From: Aliivibrio sp. 1S175
Lineage (GTDB): Bacteria; Pseudomonadota; Gammaproteobacteria; Enterobacterales; Vibrionaceae
Assembly (NCBI RefSeq): GCF_001690985.1
Contig: NZ_MAJS01000006.1
Coordinates: 426,510 to 490,509 of the forward strand
Length of the DNA stretch: 64,000 nucleotides
Direction: 5' to 3'
The position numbers and the translations under genes were made by a program. Positions 18,912 through 27,391 of the stretch are shown here, one piece after another. Every line of letters starts with the position of its first letter. The first letter of the stretch is position 1. The notes under the pieces are model-generated. The model saw nothing but the letters and a program-made list of their open reading frames with translations, ran no database searches and was not told where the DNA came from.

Positions 18912-18946
18912 GAAAAGCCAGAGTAGGAAGCTACTCTGGCTTTTTT
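18912..18946 (+). terminator. Terminator after lpoB
   Basis: Fourteen-base stem AAAAGCCAGAGTAG / CTACTCTGGCTTTT with a GAAG loop and a T-run. Confidence 0.95.
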
Positions 18947-19043
18947 GTAGGTGAAAACTTATTTATTTTCTTTCAATCAACGCTTGGGAAAAGCGAAGGA
19001 AAGGAGTATAACTAAGGGTAGATAAATCAAAGAGAGAAATACT

Positions 19044-19382
19044 ATGAAACCGAACAAATTAGAGAATAAAAACCGCCGTATTCGTAAAAAATTGTACCTA
19101 GGCGAGTTTGCGCTTCTTGGTTTTGAAGTAAGCTGTACGACTGAATTTAAAGATTTTGACCAGTATGATGTATTCGTAGACGAGTTTATTGATTACATCA
19201 ACAGCATTGATTTATGTTTCTGCGGTGGTGGTCTTGAGTTATTTGAAGGTTTTGTATGCTCAACTGAGCGTTACCGTTCAGCAACAGCAGAAGAGCAGCT
19301 ATTGGTTGCTAATTGGTTAGACAGCCGTGCAGAAGTAAGCAAAGTAGAGATCAGCGAATTAGTTGACGCTAACTACTTATAA
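19044..19382 (+). CDS. yggL: YggL-family 50S ribosome-binding protein (DUF469)
   Basis: 112-aa protein of the YggL/DUF469 family, linked in E. coli to the large ribosomal subunit. The basic N-terminus (KNRRIRKKLYLGEF) and the FEVSC, DDFI-like DEFIDYINS and ELFEGFVCS blocks match the family layout. The length agrees with E. coli YggL (about 108 aa). It has a good ribosome-binding site (AGAGAG) and a terminator of its own. It is not part of the E. coli hinT-ndh order, so it is an insertion relative to that layout. Confidence 0.85.
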   Translation: MKPNKLENKNRRIRKKLYLGEFALLGFEVSCTTEFKDFDQYDVFVDEFIDYINSIDLCFCGGGLELFEGFVCSTERYRSATAEEQLLVANWLDSRAEVSKVEISELVDANYL

Positions 19383-19420
19383 TTTTGTATTGCAGATATT
19401 TTGCATCAGAATATAAATGA

Positions 19421-19449
19421 AAAATCCGCCCTTAGTTGGCGGATTTTTT
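19421..19449. terminator. Terminator between yggL and the convergent methyltransferase gene
   Basis: Stem AATCCGCC / GGCGGATT (19423-19430 with 19438-19445) with A-run before and T-run after; usable in both directions. Confidence 0.9.
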
Positions 19450-19467
19450 GTATTCAATACGTACAGA

Positions 19468-20211
19468 TTATTTTTTTACACAGACAACGATAGCGTTACC
19501 TGAATCTTTATTTAACGGAGTGATCTTTTCATAATCATGTTCAAATAAATGAACGTCAAAATACGGTTCTAACAGTGTTTTTAGCTGGTCAAAATCTACC
19601 GCCACCATTGGGTGTTTATCATCCCAAATTTCAGTTACACCATTTGTCGTTTTCTCAATTTTCAGAAGCAGATGTTGGCTATCACCTTGCCCACAATAAT
19701 TCCAACCTGATTGAAACGTAAATTGACTGCCTTCATGTTCCGCAGGGTGCTTTACAAATGAGCGGTTATCAATCTTATTTCTCGCTACCGAGTTAAAACA
19801 AAATACACCATCTGAGTTTAATGCGGCATGAACGCTTGCAATACACTCTGCTAGCTTTTCAATATTTGCATTGTAATGAATTGAATAAAGAAAGCAGGTG
19901 ATTAAATCCAAAGGTTCATCAACGGTAAAATTACTCATATCATGCAAAATAAATTCGGCATCAGGGTTTCGGAGTTTTGCAAGATCAAGCATAGGTTGGT
20001 TAATGTCTAAGCCTTTTGCTTGATATCCGTAATTAATAAAATGTTTAACGTGCGGCCCTGTGCCACAAGCTAAATCAAGATAATCTCTTCCATGATTACC
20101 AAAGATTTGATGTATACGACGAACAAAATTACTTTGCTCTTGATAGTCGATATCAGCGCACATTAAATCGTAATAGCCAGATAAATCAGTATATAAAGCG
20201 TTAGAGGACAT
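19468..20211 (-). CDS. Class I SAM-dependent methyltransferase
   Basis: 247-aa cytoplasmic methyltransferase of the small-molecule class. Motif I is clear (DLACGTGPHVKHF, about residues 42-54), followed by GLDINQPMLDLA (motif II acidic residue) and FILHDMSNF. The closest general type is the UbiE/Methyltransf_25 group. The substrate is not identifiable. The start ATG at 20211 is preceded by a purine-rich AGGATCGAGAG. It stands alone, convergent with yggL and divergent from the thiK-like gene. Confidence 0.8.
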   Translation of the reverse strand: MSSNALYTDLSGYYDLMCADIDYQEQSNFVRRIHQIFGNHGRDYLDLACGTGPHVKHFINYGYQAKGLDINQPMLDLAKLRNPDAEFILHDMSNFTVDEPLDLITCFLYSIHYNANIEKLAECIASVHAALNSDGVFCFNSVARNKIDNRSFVKHPAEHEGSQFTFQSGWNYCGQGDSQHLLLKIEKTTNGVTEIWDDKHPMVAVDFDQLKTLLEPYFDVHLFEHDYEKITPLNKDSGNAIVVCVKK

Positions 20212-20492
20212 CTCTCGATCCTAAATAACACCAGTCTACTTTAAGTGTTTGATTAACCGCTTATTTGGATAGGTATGTAATAAGTGCGTCAAATGAGAAA
20301 CAGTATAATAGTTAATCCCGAAGAGACACGTAGGGCGCGGATAGTAATCGAAAAAATTAAATTTGAATAGATATAATTAATAAGAATGTAAAATCAATTT
20401 ATAATGCAAATTTGAGACGAAATGAAACGAAATTTTTGATTGTGATAGACTGACGCAACGCTATGTTATTAATGAGTTTTATAGGGTAAACA

Positions 20493-21329
20493 ATGGAAAT
20501 GGATTTTACAGGTTTTAGATTAAACATAAATAAAGTGTCATTACTTTCTGGTGGGTTAACTAATGCCTGTTTAAAAGTGGAAGCGCAAGAAGGAACGTTT
20601 GTTTGGCGACCAGTGTCAGAACAAGCCACATTACTCGGTGCAGATAGAAATAAAGAGCGTGAGATTTTAACCGTATTATACGACTGCCCATTCGCACCAA
20701 GAGTGCATAACTTCAATGAGCATGGCCTATTAGTTGAATGGTTTGATGGGGAGGTGATTGCTCTTGACGCTGCACAAGACGTCGCAGTGGATTTATTAGT
20801 AAAAGTACATCAACTTCCACTCGATGCGTTTGAACGTTCAATGAAGCAAGATGTGATGAGTGTAAAGTCACGTATCTTGGATTATTGGTCATCATTGTTG
20901 CCAGAAAATCAGACAGAAGAAATGCAAGCCTACATTGATTACTTTTCACAAAGAGAAGATCGTGCTTTGTTTTCCACCTGTCTATGCCATAACGATATTG
21001 GTGCTTATAACATAATAAAAACAACAAATGGGTATGGTTTGATTGATTGGGAGTTTGCATCAATGGGGGATCCAAGCCAAGACTTAACTTTAATGATTGT
21101 TGCAAACCAGTTTGATATTGATGAGGTTATTCATGGTTACTGCTTACAGCGTGGTTTTGATGAGGCGGAATGGAAGAGAGCAGTAAAACATTGGACTCCA
21201 TGGGTTTGCTTTATGGGGGCTTTATGGTTTTCGCTAGGGCATCAATTACTTAAAGATGCCTGTTATCAAGAGTTAGCTGAGCGAGAAATGATAAAATTAA
21301 AAGGATTGCTACCACTTAATTTTAAATAA
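20493..21329 (+). CDS. thiK: ThiK-like thiamine/choline kinase-family phosphotransferase
   Basis: 278-aa kinase of the choline/aminoglycoside phosphotransferase fold. Catalytic Brenner motif LCHNDIGAYNII and the metal site LIDWEFASMGDPSQDL are intact; GGLTNACLKVE forms the nucleotide-binding N-lobe. In E. coli thiK (thiamine salvage kinase) follows lpoB and precedes nagZ-ycfP-ndh. Here the gene sits between lpoB (1.6 kb upstream) and ycfP, so position supports ThiK. Choline-kinase activity is an alternative that sequence alone does not exclude. Confidence 0.7.
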   Translation: MEMDFTGFRLNINKVSLLSGGLTNACLKVEAQEGTFVWRPVSEQATLLGADRNKEREILTVLYDCPFAPRVHNFNEHGLLVEWFDGEVIALDAAQDVAVDLLVKVHQLPLDAFERSMKQDVMSVKSRILDYWSSLLPENQTEEMQAYIDYFSQREDRALFSTCLCHNDIGAYNIIKTTNGYGLIDWEFASMGDPSQDLTLMIVANQFDIDEVIHGYCLQRGFDEAEWKRAVKHWTPWVCFMGALWFSLGHQLLKDACYQELAEREMIKLKGLLPLNFK

Positions 21330-21448
21330 CCTAGGGTAGATCACTGTTCTCATTATTGTTAACGTTAAGAGCTTTAAAACCTTAATTTTCATGGTAGATT
21401 AAATTAACTTATTATGGAAAATTCTTATTCAAGAAACAGGGGGAATAC

Positions 21449-22000
21449 ATGATTATTTATCTTCACGGCTTCGACTCAACAAGCCCTGGTAATCATGAGA
21501 AAGTGAGACAACTTCAGTTTATCGACGAAGATGTCCGTTTCATTAATTACAGTACTTTGCATCCTAAGCATGATATGCAGCACTTATTAAAAGAAGTGTA
21601 TAAGGTGATTGAGCAAGCGGGTGATCCAAACCCTATTATTTGTGGTGTTGGTCTTGGTGGCTTTTGGGCTGAACGTATTGGATTCTTATGTGGGATACGT
21701 CAGGTTATGTTTAACCCGAACCTACATCCAGAAGTTAATATGGAAGGTCGAATTGATCGTCCTGAAGAATATGCAGATATTGCGACTAAGTGTGTAGAGA
21801 AATTCCGTCAGAAAAATAAAGAACATTGTCTCTGTATTTTGTCTAAGAATGATGAAATTCGAGATAACAAAGGCAGTGCGGCTGAACTTTCTCCTTATTA
21901 CCAAATTATTTGGGATGAAAATGAGAGCCATAAGTTTCAGAAAATCTCTCAGCACTTACAAGCAATGAAAGTATTCAAAGAGGCTGAAACGTTAATTTAA
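21449..22000 (+). CDS. ycfP: YcfP (UPF0227) alpha/beta-hydrolase-fold protein
   Basis: 183-aa protein closely resembling E. coli YcfP across its length, with [18 protein letters not shown] at the N-terminus and FNPNLHP and [11 protein letters not shown] later. The nucleophile-elbow position reads GVGLGG, with Gly in place of the catalytic Ser of typical esterases, as in other YcfP proteins. It may therefore not be a conventional hydrolase. It precedes ndh as in E. coli, but is separated from it by 381 bp. It has a GGGGGAAT ribosome-binding site. Confidence 0.9.
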   Translation: MIIYLHGFDSTSPGNHEKVRQLQFIDEDVRFINYSTLHPKHDMQHLLKEVYKVIEQAGDPNPIICGVGLGGFWAERIGFLCGIRQVMFNPNLHPEVNMEGRIDRPEEYADIATKCVEKFRQKNKEHCLCILSKNDEIRDNKGSAAELSPYYQIIWDENESHKFQKISQHLQAMKVFKEAETLI

Positions 22001-22050
22001 CGTTTTTTTGTAAATGCAATTTAAGAATAAAAACCAGTCGTAACATAATA

Positions 22051-22079
22051 AAAACCTCACAATACTGTGAGGTTTCTTG
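22051..22079 (+). terminator. Weak terminator after ycfP
   Basis: Stem AAACCTCAC / GTGAGGTTT with only a short T tract after it; may also work on the minus strand. Confidence 0.5.
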
Positions 22080-22177
22080 ATCTAAACCAAAGAAATTACT
22101 CCTCGTTACAAAATAAAACAAACTACCTATTTATTTTACACATCAAAAGAAATCTTCTGCATAACATCTATATCTGC

Positions 22178-22207
22178 TTGATAACATCCGAAAGCGCGGG
22201 ATATAAT
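22178..22207 (+). promoter_or_regulatory. Predicted sigma-70 promoter of ndh
   Basis: TTGATA at 22178-22183 and TATAAT at 22202-22207 with an 18-bp spacer, close to consensus in both hexamers. Confidence 0.55.
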
Positions 22208-22381
22208 GCAAAAAATAACGAAAAGAAGCATAAATTGCTCAATATTGCCTAACGTGAAGGCTGTTCCTCAAGACTTGCTATTTTTCTTACTCATTGGGAG
22301 TGTAGAAGCGTGGTAAGCACATATTTTTTGATCCGATAAACTCGGGTCAATCCCCGTTTTACTTTTTAGAGGAAGATTGTA

Positions 22382-23671
22382 ATGACTAAGATTGTTATTG
22401 TTGGTGGTGGAGCTGGTGGTTTAGAGCTTGCTACTAAATTTGGTCGTACACTGGGTCGTAAAGGTCGTGCTGAGGTTGTACTGGTTGACCGCAAAACTAG
22501 CCATTTATGGAAACCATTGTTACATGAAGTAGCAACAGGTTCTTTAGATGAAGGTGTTGATGCTATCAGCTATCGCGCACATGCAAAAAATCACTCTTTT
22601 GATTTTCAAATGGGAAGCTTGTGCGATATTAATCGTGAACGTAAATTTATTACTTTAGCTGAAATTAATGACGAACACGGTGAACTAATTATTCCTACAC
22701 GAGAAATCGAATACGATTATTTGATCCTTGCTATTGGTTCAACATCGAATGATTTCAATACTCCAGGTGTTCGTGAAAATTGTATTTTTCTTGATAGCCC
22801 TGAGCAAGCGCATCGTTTCCGTACTGAAATGAATAATCAGTTCTTAAAATTGCACGCTCACCCAACTCAAAAAACCGTTGATATCGCAATTGTTGGTGCT
22901 GGTGCAACGGGTGTAGAATTGTCGGCTGAACTTCACAACGCAGTTAAAGAGTTACGTTCATACGGTTTTGGTGATTTAGATTCAAGTAAATTGAATGTAA
23001 GTTTAGTGGAAGCGGGGGAGCGTATTCTTCCAGCTCTTCCTCCTCGCATATCGGCTTCTGCACACAGTGAACTGACAAAGCTTGGTGTTAATGTTCGTAC
23101 CGCTACGATGGTAACAAAGGCCGATTCTGAAGGTTTACATACTAAAGATGGTGACGTTATTCCGGCACAAATTATGGTATGGGCTGCGGGCATTAAAGCG
23201 CCTGATTTTATGAAAGAGATCGCAGGTCTTGAAACAAATAGAATCAATCAATTGGTAGTTAAACCGACATTACAAACCACGCGTGATGATTGTATTTTTG
23301 TTATTGGTGATTTGGCGTCATGCCAACAAGAAGACGGTAGTTTTGTTCCGCCTCGTGCTCAGTCGGCTCATCAAATGGCAAGTCATGCATTCAAAAATAT
23401 CGTTGCTAAGATGACTAATCGCGATATGAAGCCCTATATTTATAAAGACCATGGTTCTTTAGTGTCATTAAGTAACTTCTCAACCGTTGGAAGCTTAATG
23501 GGTAACTTAACTAAAGGCTCAATGATGATTGAAGGTCGTATTGCACGAGTTGTGTATATTTCACTTTATCGTATGCACCAAGTGGCATTGCATGGTGTCT
23601 TTAAAACAGCACTTATCATGCTTGTTGGTCGTATCAACCGAGTGTTACGTCCAAATTTAAAACTTCATTAA
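22382..23671 (+). CDS. ndh: NADH dehydrogenase type II (NDH-2)
   Basis: Membrane-associated FAD enzyme (429 aa) that passes electrons from NADH to quinone without pumping protons. The FAD-binding Rossmann motif [12 protein letters not shown] starts at residue 5. The NADH-binding motif [17 protein letters not shown] lies near 165-181. A conserved FVIGDLASC near 305 is the second FAD contact. The C-terminus is amphipathic, consistent with peripheral membrane binding. Length fits E. coli Ndh (434 aa). A GAGGAAG ribosome-binding site precedes the ATG, and a terminator follows. In E. coli ycfP-ndh is the same order. Confidence 0.95.
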   Translation: MTKIVIVGGGAGGLELATKFGRTLGRKGRAEVVLVDRKTSHLWKPLLHEVATGSLDEGVDAISYRAHAKNHSFDFQMGSLCDINRERKFITLAEINDEHGELIIPTREIEYDYLILAIGSTSNDFNTPGVRENCIFLDSPEQAHRFRTEMNNQFLKLHAHPTQKTVDIAIVGAGATGVELSAELHNAVKELRSYGFGDLDSSKLNVSLVEAGERILPALPPRISASAHSELTKLGVNVRTATMVTKADSEGLHTKDGDVIPAQIMVWAAGIKAPDFMKEIAGLETNRINQLVVKPTLQTTRDDCIFVIGDLASCQQEDGSFVPPRAQSAHQMASHAFKNIVAKMTNRDMKPYIYKDHGSLVSLSNFSTVGSLMGNLTKGSMMIEGRIARVVYISLYRMHQVALHGVFKTALIMLVGRINRVLRPNLKLH

Positions 23672-23698
23672 TAACGTCGTTTTAAAAGAAAATAAATT

Positions 23699-23735
23699 AA
23701 AAGGCAGAAATACTTTGGTGTTTCTGCCTTTTTTC
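23699..23735 (+). terminator. Terminator after ndh
   Basis: Stem AAGGCAGAAA / TTTCTGCCTT followed by a T-run. Confidence 0.9.
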
Positions 23736-23844
23736 ACGATTGAATAATAAATAATGTGCGCTAACTCACCATAAATCATTTATAATGCGCGGCTAAATTA
23801 TATATTACAGAATACATAGACTGTTCGCTTAAGGAATCCACTTT

Positions 23845-25149
23845 ATGTCATTTTCATCTCAAGGTTTTGCACCTGAAGTCGTAAAAGCATTAACTGAATG
23901 TGGTTATCAGAAATTAACTCCAATCCAGCAAAAGGCAATTCCTTTAGCACGTAAAGGTCATGATATTCTTGCGAATGCTCAAACCGGTACTGGTAAAACC
24001 GCCGCGTTTGCATTACCTGTTATTCAACGATTACTTGATTCTAAAAAATCGGCAACACGCCGCTCAGCTCGTGCTTTAATTTTGGCTCCAACTCGTGAAT
24101 TAGCAGAGCAAATTGCGGTAAATATTGCTTCTTATACGAAGTACACATCATTATCTGTGGCTGCTGTATTTGGTGGTAAAAAAATGTCATCTCAAGAGAG
24201 AGCATTAGACCCAGGTGTTGATATCTTAGTAGCGACTCCTGGTCGTCTTCAAGAACACATCGAAGAAGGCAATATATCAATCGCTAACCTTGAATTTTTA
24301 GTATTCGATGAAGCTGACCGTATGCTAGATATGGGTTTTGTTAATGCTATCCGTAATATCATGATGGAGGTGAACTCTGCACCTCAAATCATGTTGTTCT
24401 CGGCGACGTCTTCAGCACAAATGAACAAATTAGCGAGTGATATTCTACGTAGACCAAAACGTGTATCGGTTGATCGTGAAAATATGACAGCATCAACGAT
24501 TTCTCACGTTGTTTACCCTGTAGATGAAGAGCGTAAAACGGAATTACTATCAGAATTGATTGGCCGTAAAAACTGGCAACAAGTTCTGGTATTTGTAAAC
24601 TACAAAGAAACGGCAAATAACATCGTTAAAGAGCTTAAGCTTGATGGAATTAAAGCGGTTATTTGTCATGGTGATAAAGCTCAAAGTGCTCGTCGCCGTG
24701 CATTAGAAGAGTTTAAAGAAGGTAAAGCTCGCGTAATGGTAGCGACAGATGTTGCTGCTCGTGGTCTTGATATTGCTGACCTTCCTCACGTTATTAACTA
24801 TGATATGCCTTTCTTAGCTGAAGATTATGTTCACCGTATTGGTCGTACTGGCCGTGCTGGTAAAAAAGGTCATGCGATCTCTTTTGTTAGCCGTGAAGAA
24901 GAGCTAACGGTAGTTCAAGTTGAAACGCTAATTCAACAACGTATTCACCGTGTAGAACAACCGGGTTATGAGCCTAAGAGCCGTGATGCATACATAGAAA
25001 AAGTGAATACTAAAGTAGGATTTAAAGATCGTAAAGGTCGTACGAATAATGCGACCAACGCGAACGTAGATCAATCATCTGCTGAGCGCCGTATGCGTCT
25101 GAAAAATGCAATTCAGAAGAAAGCCGGCATTACTAAGCTTAAGAAATAG
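23845..25149 (+). CDS. RhlE-type DEAD-box RNA helicase
   Basis: 434-aa ATP-dependent RNA helicase. All core motifs are present: Q-motif with TPIQQKAIP, motif I AQTGTGKT, Ia PTRELA, Ib TPGR, II DEAD within FDEADRMLDMGF, III SAT, and VI HRIGRTGRAG. The C-terminal tail (about 370-434) is basic (KAGITKLKK) but lacks the Gly/Arg-rich repeats of E. coli RhlE. The sequence resembles RhlE more than SrmB or DeaD, although vibrios have several such paralogues, so no symbol is given. It shares a transcript with a small gene 9 bp downstream. Confidence 0.88.
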   Translation: MSFSSQGFAPEVVKALTECGYQKLTPIQQKAIPLARKGHDILANAQTGTGKTAAFALPVIQRLLDSKKSATRRSARALILAPTRELAEQIAVNIASYTKYTSLSVAAVFGGKKMSSQERALDPGVDILVATPGRLQEHIEEGNISIANLEFLVFDEADRMLDMGFVNAIRNIMMEVNSAPQIMLFSATSSAQMNKLASDILRRPKRVSVDRENMTASTISHVVYPVDEERKTELLSELIGRKNWQQVLVFVNYKETANNIVKELKLDGIKAVICHGDKAQSARRRALEEFKEGKARVMVATDVAARGLDIADLPHVINYDMPFLAEDYVHRIGRTGRAGKKGHAISFVSREEELTVVQVETLIQQRIHRVEQPGYEPKSRDAYIEKVNTKVGFKDRKGRTNNATNANVDQSSAERRMRLKNAIQKKAGITKLKK

Positions 25150-25158
25150 GATTACAGA

Positions 25159-25608
25159 ATGGAACGTGATTATACTTTTTCTTGTTTAGTAACTATGCCA
25201 CGTCATGACCTTGAAGAATTCAGTCATCGCGTAATTAGTCGTATGGTTCCTGAAGAGACAATAAAAGAAATATTTACTTTTGAACAAGAAGAAACAGCAG
25301 ATCAAGATCGTATGCAAACGGCTCAATTAGATGCCATGCTTCGTCTGGCTGCCGTTGCTCTTGGTGAAGTGACTCACGCATTTTCTGACTCTGACAATTC
25401 ACAACAAAATAGTCTTCGTATGATGCGTCTTGTTTTGTGGCATGCTTATGCAATGTTATTTAATCTAGAAGAAGCAGTTTCGTTAGAAGAGCATTGTGAA
25501 TTAGTTGAGCAAATCTTGGCGAAACCACCAACGGATGCGTTGAACTGGTTACCGATTTTATCAAAATTGTTGAGTGATTATGCCGCAATAGCCGCTAAGC
25601 AAAAGTAA
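25159..25608 (+). CDS. Uncharacterised protein co-transcribed with the helicase
   Basis: 149-aa soluble, acidic, mostly helical protein. No motif or family was recognised. It begins 9 bp after the helicase stop codon and ends at the shared terminator, so the two are almost certainly one operon. Candidate roles such as helicase partner or RNA-metabolism factor are inference from position only. No signal peptide or membrane segment is present; Asp/Glu/Gln residues dominate between 38 and 60. Confidence 0.7.
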   Translation: MERDYTFSCLVTMPRHDLEEFSHRVISRMVPEETIKEIFTFEQEETADQDRMQTAQLDAMLRLAAVALGEVTHAFSDSDNSQQNSLRMMRLVLWHAYAMLFNLEEAVSLEEHCELVEQILAKPPTDALNWLPILSKLLSDYAAIAAKQK

Positions 25609-25630
25609 CGGCTTACAGAAAAATAAATTA

Positions 25631-25663
25631 TAAAAACGCCAGTGGTTACACTGGCGTTTTTTT
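25631..25663 (+). terminator. Terminator of the helicase operon
   Basis: Stem AAAACGCCAGTG / CACTGGCGTTTT with a GTTA loop and T-run. Confidence 0.95.
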
Positions 25664-25671
25664 ATGCCTAA

Positions 25672-25706
25672 ATAAAAAAACCGAATCACAAGAAGTGATC
25701 CGGTTT
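25672..25706 (-). terminator. Terminator of the cstA/btsT-like gene
   Basis: On the minus strand, stem AAACCG-ATCAC / GTGAT-CGGTTT (one mismatch) followed by a T-run. It lies 38 bp past the stop codon. Confidence 0.85.
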
Positions 25707-25743
25707 GAGTCTAAAGTTATAGGGGGAAGGTTATAACATTAGT

Positions 25744-27210
25744 TTAAGACTGAAGACTTTCTTCTTCTGAATCAATCTCGCCTTTTCCTTTTGACTTAAC
25801 AATGACTAAACCTGCAATAACAAACGAAGAAACAACGCCAGTAATGGTTGATAGTGTCATTGGTAGACCGAAGCCAAGTTGATGATTACTTAAAATAAAC
25901 GTAATACAAACACTTGTCATAAAGATAGCAGGGACAGTACTTACCCAATGCAGTTTATTGTGACGAAGTAGGTAAGCTGAGGCTGTCCATAACATCATTA
26001 CTGCGGTTGTTTGGTTAGCAAAACCGAAGTAGCGCCAGATAATACCGAAGTCAACTTGAGTTAAAACAGCACCAAGAACGAATAATGGAAGCGCCATTAA
26101 TAGGCGGTTACGAAGCGTTTTTTGTTCCATGTTGAAATATTCAGCAAGGATTAAACGGCTTGAGCGGAATGCAGTGTCACCAGACGTAATTGGTAGAATA
26201 ACCACACCTAAGAACGCTAAGATGCCGCCAAAGGTACCTAAAAGGCCAAATGATGATGCATAAACCACGTTACCAGGACCGCCGTTTGCTACTGCTGCTT
26301 GAAGTGCTTCAATACCATCAAAGAAAGACAGAGCGATCGCACACCAGATAAGAGCGATAATACCTTCACCAATCATTGCTCCATAGAATACGAAGCGACC
26401 ATTTTTTTCATTTTCCATACAGCGCGCCATCAATGGTGATTGCGTAGCGTGGAAGCCTGAAATGGCACCGCAAGCGATAGTAATAAATAGAGCGGGCCAT
26501 AATGGTAAATCGTTCGGGTTCATGTTGGTAAACATTTCACTTGGTTCATAACTACCAAGTACTGAATGGTCACTTGATAATGCAATGGCAGAAATTAAGC
26601 CAACGGACATGAAGATGAGTAACGCGCCAAATAATGGGTAAAAACGTCCAATGATTTTATCAACAGGAACAATCGTGGCTAAAATGTAGTAACCAAAAAT
26701 GATAACTACCATTGATGTCATCGTGACACCTAAATCAAATTGGTCATTCAGCAGGTTAGTTAGCATACTTGCTGGAGCAGATACAAATACGACACCAACA
26801 AGAAGCAATAGAACAATCGCAAACACGTTCATGAAGTGTTTGGCGCCATTGCCTAAATATTTGCCTGTAATGGTAGGAACAGAAGCTCCTCCATTACGAA
26901 TGGACAGCATGCCTGAAAAGTAATCGTGTACTGCACCTGCAAAAATACAACCAAGAACAATCCATAACATAGCTGCAGGGCCGTAAAGGGCACCCATGAT
27001 TGGGCCAAAAATTGGGCCGACACCTGCAATGTTTAAAAGTTGAACTAGGTAGACTCGTGGTGTAGACATTGGAACAAAGTCAACGCCATCTGTTTTTGTG
27101 TAAGCGGGGGTTTTGCGATCTTCTTTAATACCGAAAATCTTTTCAATAAATGCGCCGTAGATAAAGTAGCCACCAATCAGTGCTGCAACGCAAGTTAGAA
27201 ACCAAACCAT
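25744..27210 (-). CDS. CstA-family transporter, probably a BtsT-like pyruvate carrier
   Basis: 488-aa inner-membrane protein of the carbon-starvation (CstA/BtsT) family. The N-terminal PMSTPRVYLVQLLNIAGVGP and GALYGPAAMLWIVLGCIFAGAVHDYFSG stretches are diagnostic. It is much shorter than E. coli CstA and BtsT (about 700 aa), lacking the extra C-terminal portion; compact members are known in vibrios. In E. coli BtsT imports pyruvate under control of BtsS/BtsR, and homologues of both regulators are directly upstream here on the same strand. The promoter carries BtsR-like boxes. Pyruvate is therefore the best substrate guess; small peptides (CstA role) are the alternative. Confidence 0.85.
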   Translation of the reverse strand: MVWFLTCVAALIGGYFIYGAFIEKIFGIKEDRKTPAYTKTDGVDFVPMSTPRVYLVQLLNIAGVGPIFGPIMGALYGPAAMLWIVLGCIFAGAVHDYFSGMLSIRNGGASVPTITGKYLGNGAKHFMNVFAIVLLLLVGVVFVSAPASMLTNLLNDQFDLGVTMTSMVVIIFGYYILATIVPVDKIIGRFYPLFGALLIFMSVGLISAIALSSDHSVLGSYEPSEMFTNMNPNDLPLWPALFITIACGAISGFHATQSPLMARCMENEKNGRFVFYGAMIGEGIIALIWCAIALSFFDGIEALQAAVANGGPGNVVYASSFGLLGTFGGILAFLGVVILPITSGDTAFRSSRLILAEYFNMEQKTLRNRLLMALPLFVLGAVLTQVDFGIIWRYFGFANQTTAVMMLWTASAYLLRHNKLHWVSTVPAIFMTSVCITFILSNHQLGFGLPMTLSTITGVVSSFVIAGLVIVKSKGKGEIDSEEESLQS

Positions 27211-27263
27211 AATTCATTCCTTGTAAAGTTGTCTAATGTAATAAGTAAATTAATATGTTGGGT

Positions 27264-27295
27264 ATCATACTGATGGGCGTAAAGAATTCACGCCC
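27264..27295 (-). promoter_or_regulatory. Candidate core promoter of the cstA/btsT-like gene
   Basis: On the minus strand TATGAT (27269-27264) is a good -10, while the -35 position is poor. That is expected for an activator-dependent promoter, and the box array lies just upstream. A GGGCGT-N9-ACGCCC inverted repeat (27275-27295) overlaps the -35 region. Confidence 0.4.
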
Positions 27296-27303
27296 CAAAA
27301 AGG

Positions 27304-27372
27304 TGAGTGGTGGTACTGAGAGGTTAAGCGGTACTATTTAATGTTAAGCGGTTTTAAACGATATTAAGCCGT
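27304..27372 (-). promoter_or_regulatory. Phased array of BtsR/LytTR-type operator boxes
   Basis: Four direct repeats on one face of the helix. On the minus strand they read ACCACTCA (27304-27311), ACCGCTTA (27325-27332), ACCGCTTA (27345-27352) and ACGGCTTA (27365-27372). Three match the E. coli BtsR consensus ACC(G/A)CT(C/T)A; the fourth has one mismatch. Spacers are 13, 12 and 12 bp. The array lies between btsR and the carrier gene, upstream of its -10 element, as expected for an activator site. Confidence 0.65.
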
Positions 27373-27391
27373 TATCGTTAATGAAATGTCG

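Larger units (their letters stand above)
22001..22381. other. Region between ycfP and ndh: weak terminator, promoter and long ndh leader
   Basis: No supported gene; a 61-codon frame at 22067-22252 overlaps the promoter and lacks family resemblance. A hairpin lies at 22051-22079 and a near-consensus promoter at 22178-22207. The resulting ndh leader would be about 165 nt, with no obvious riboswitch fold seen by eye. Confidence 0.5.

Noticed and set aside
22067-22252. 61-codon plus-strand frame between ycfP and ndh
   Set aside because: No ribosome-binding site or recognisable family, low-complexity composition, and it overlaps the ndh promoter.
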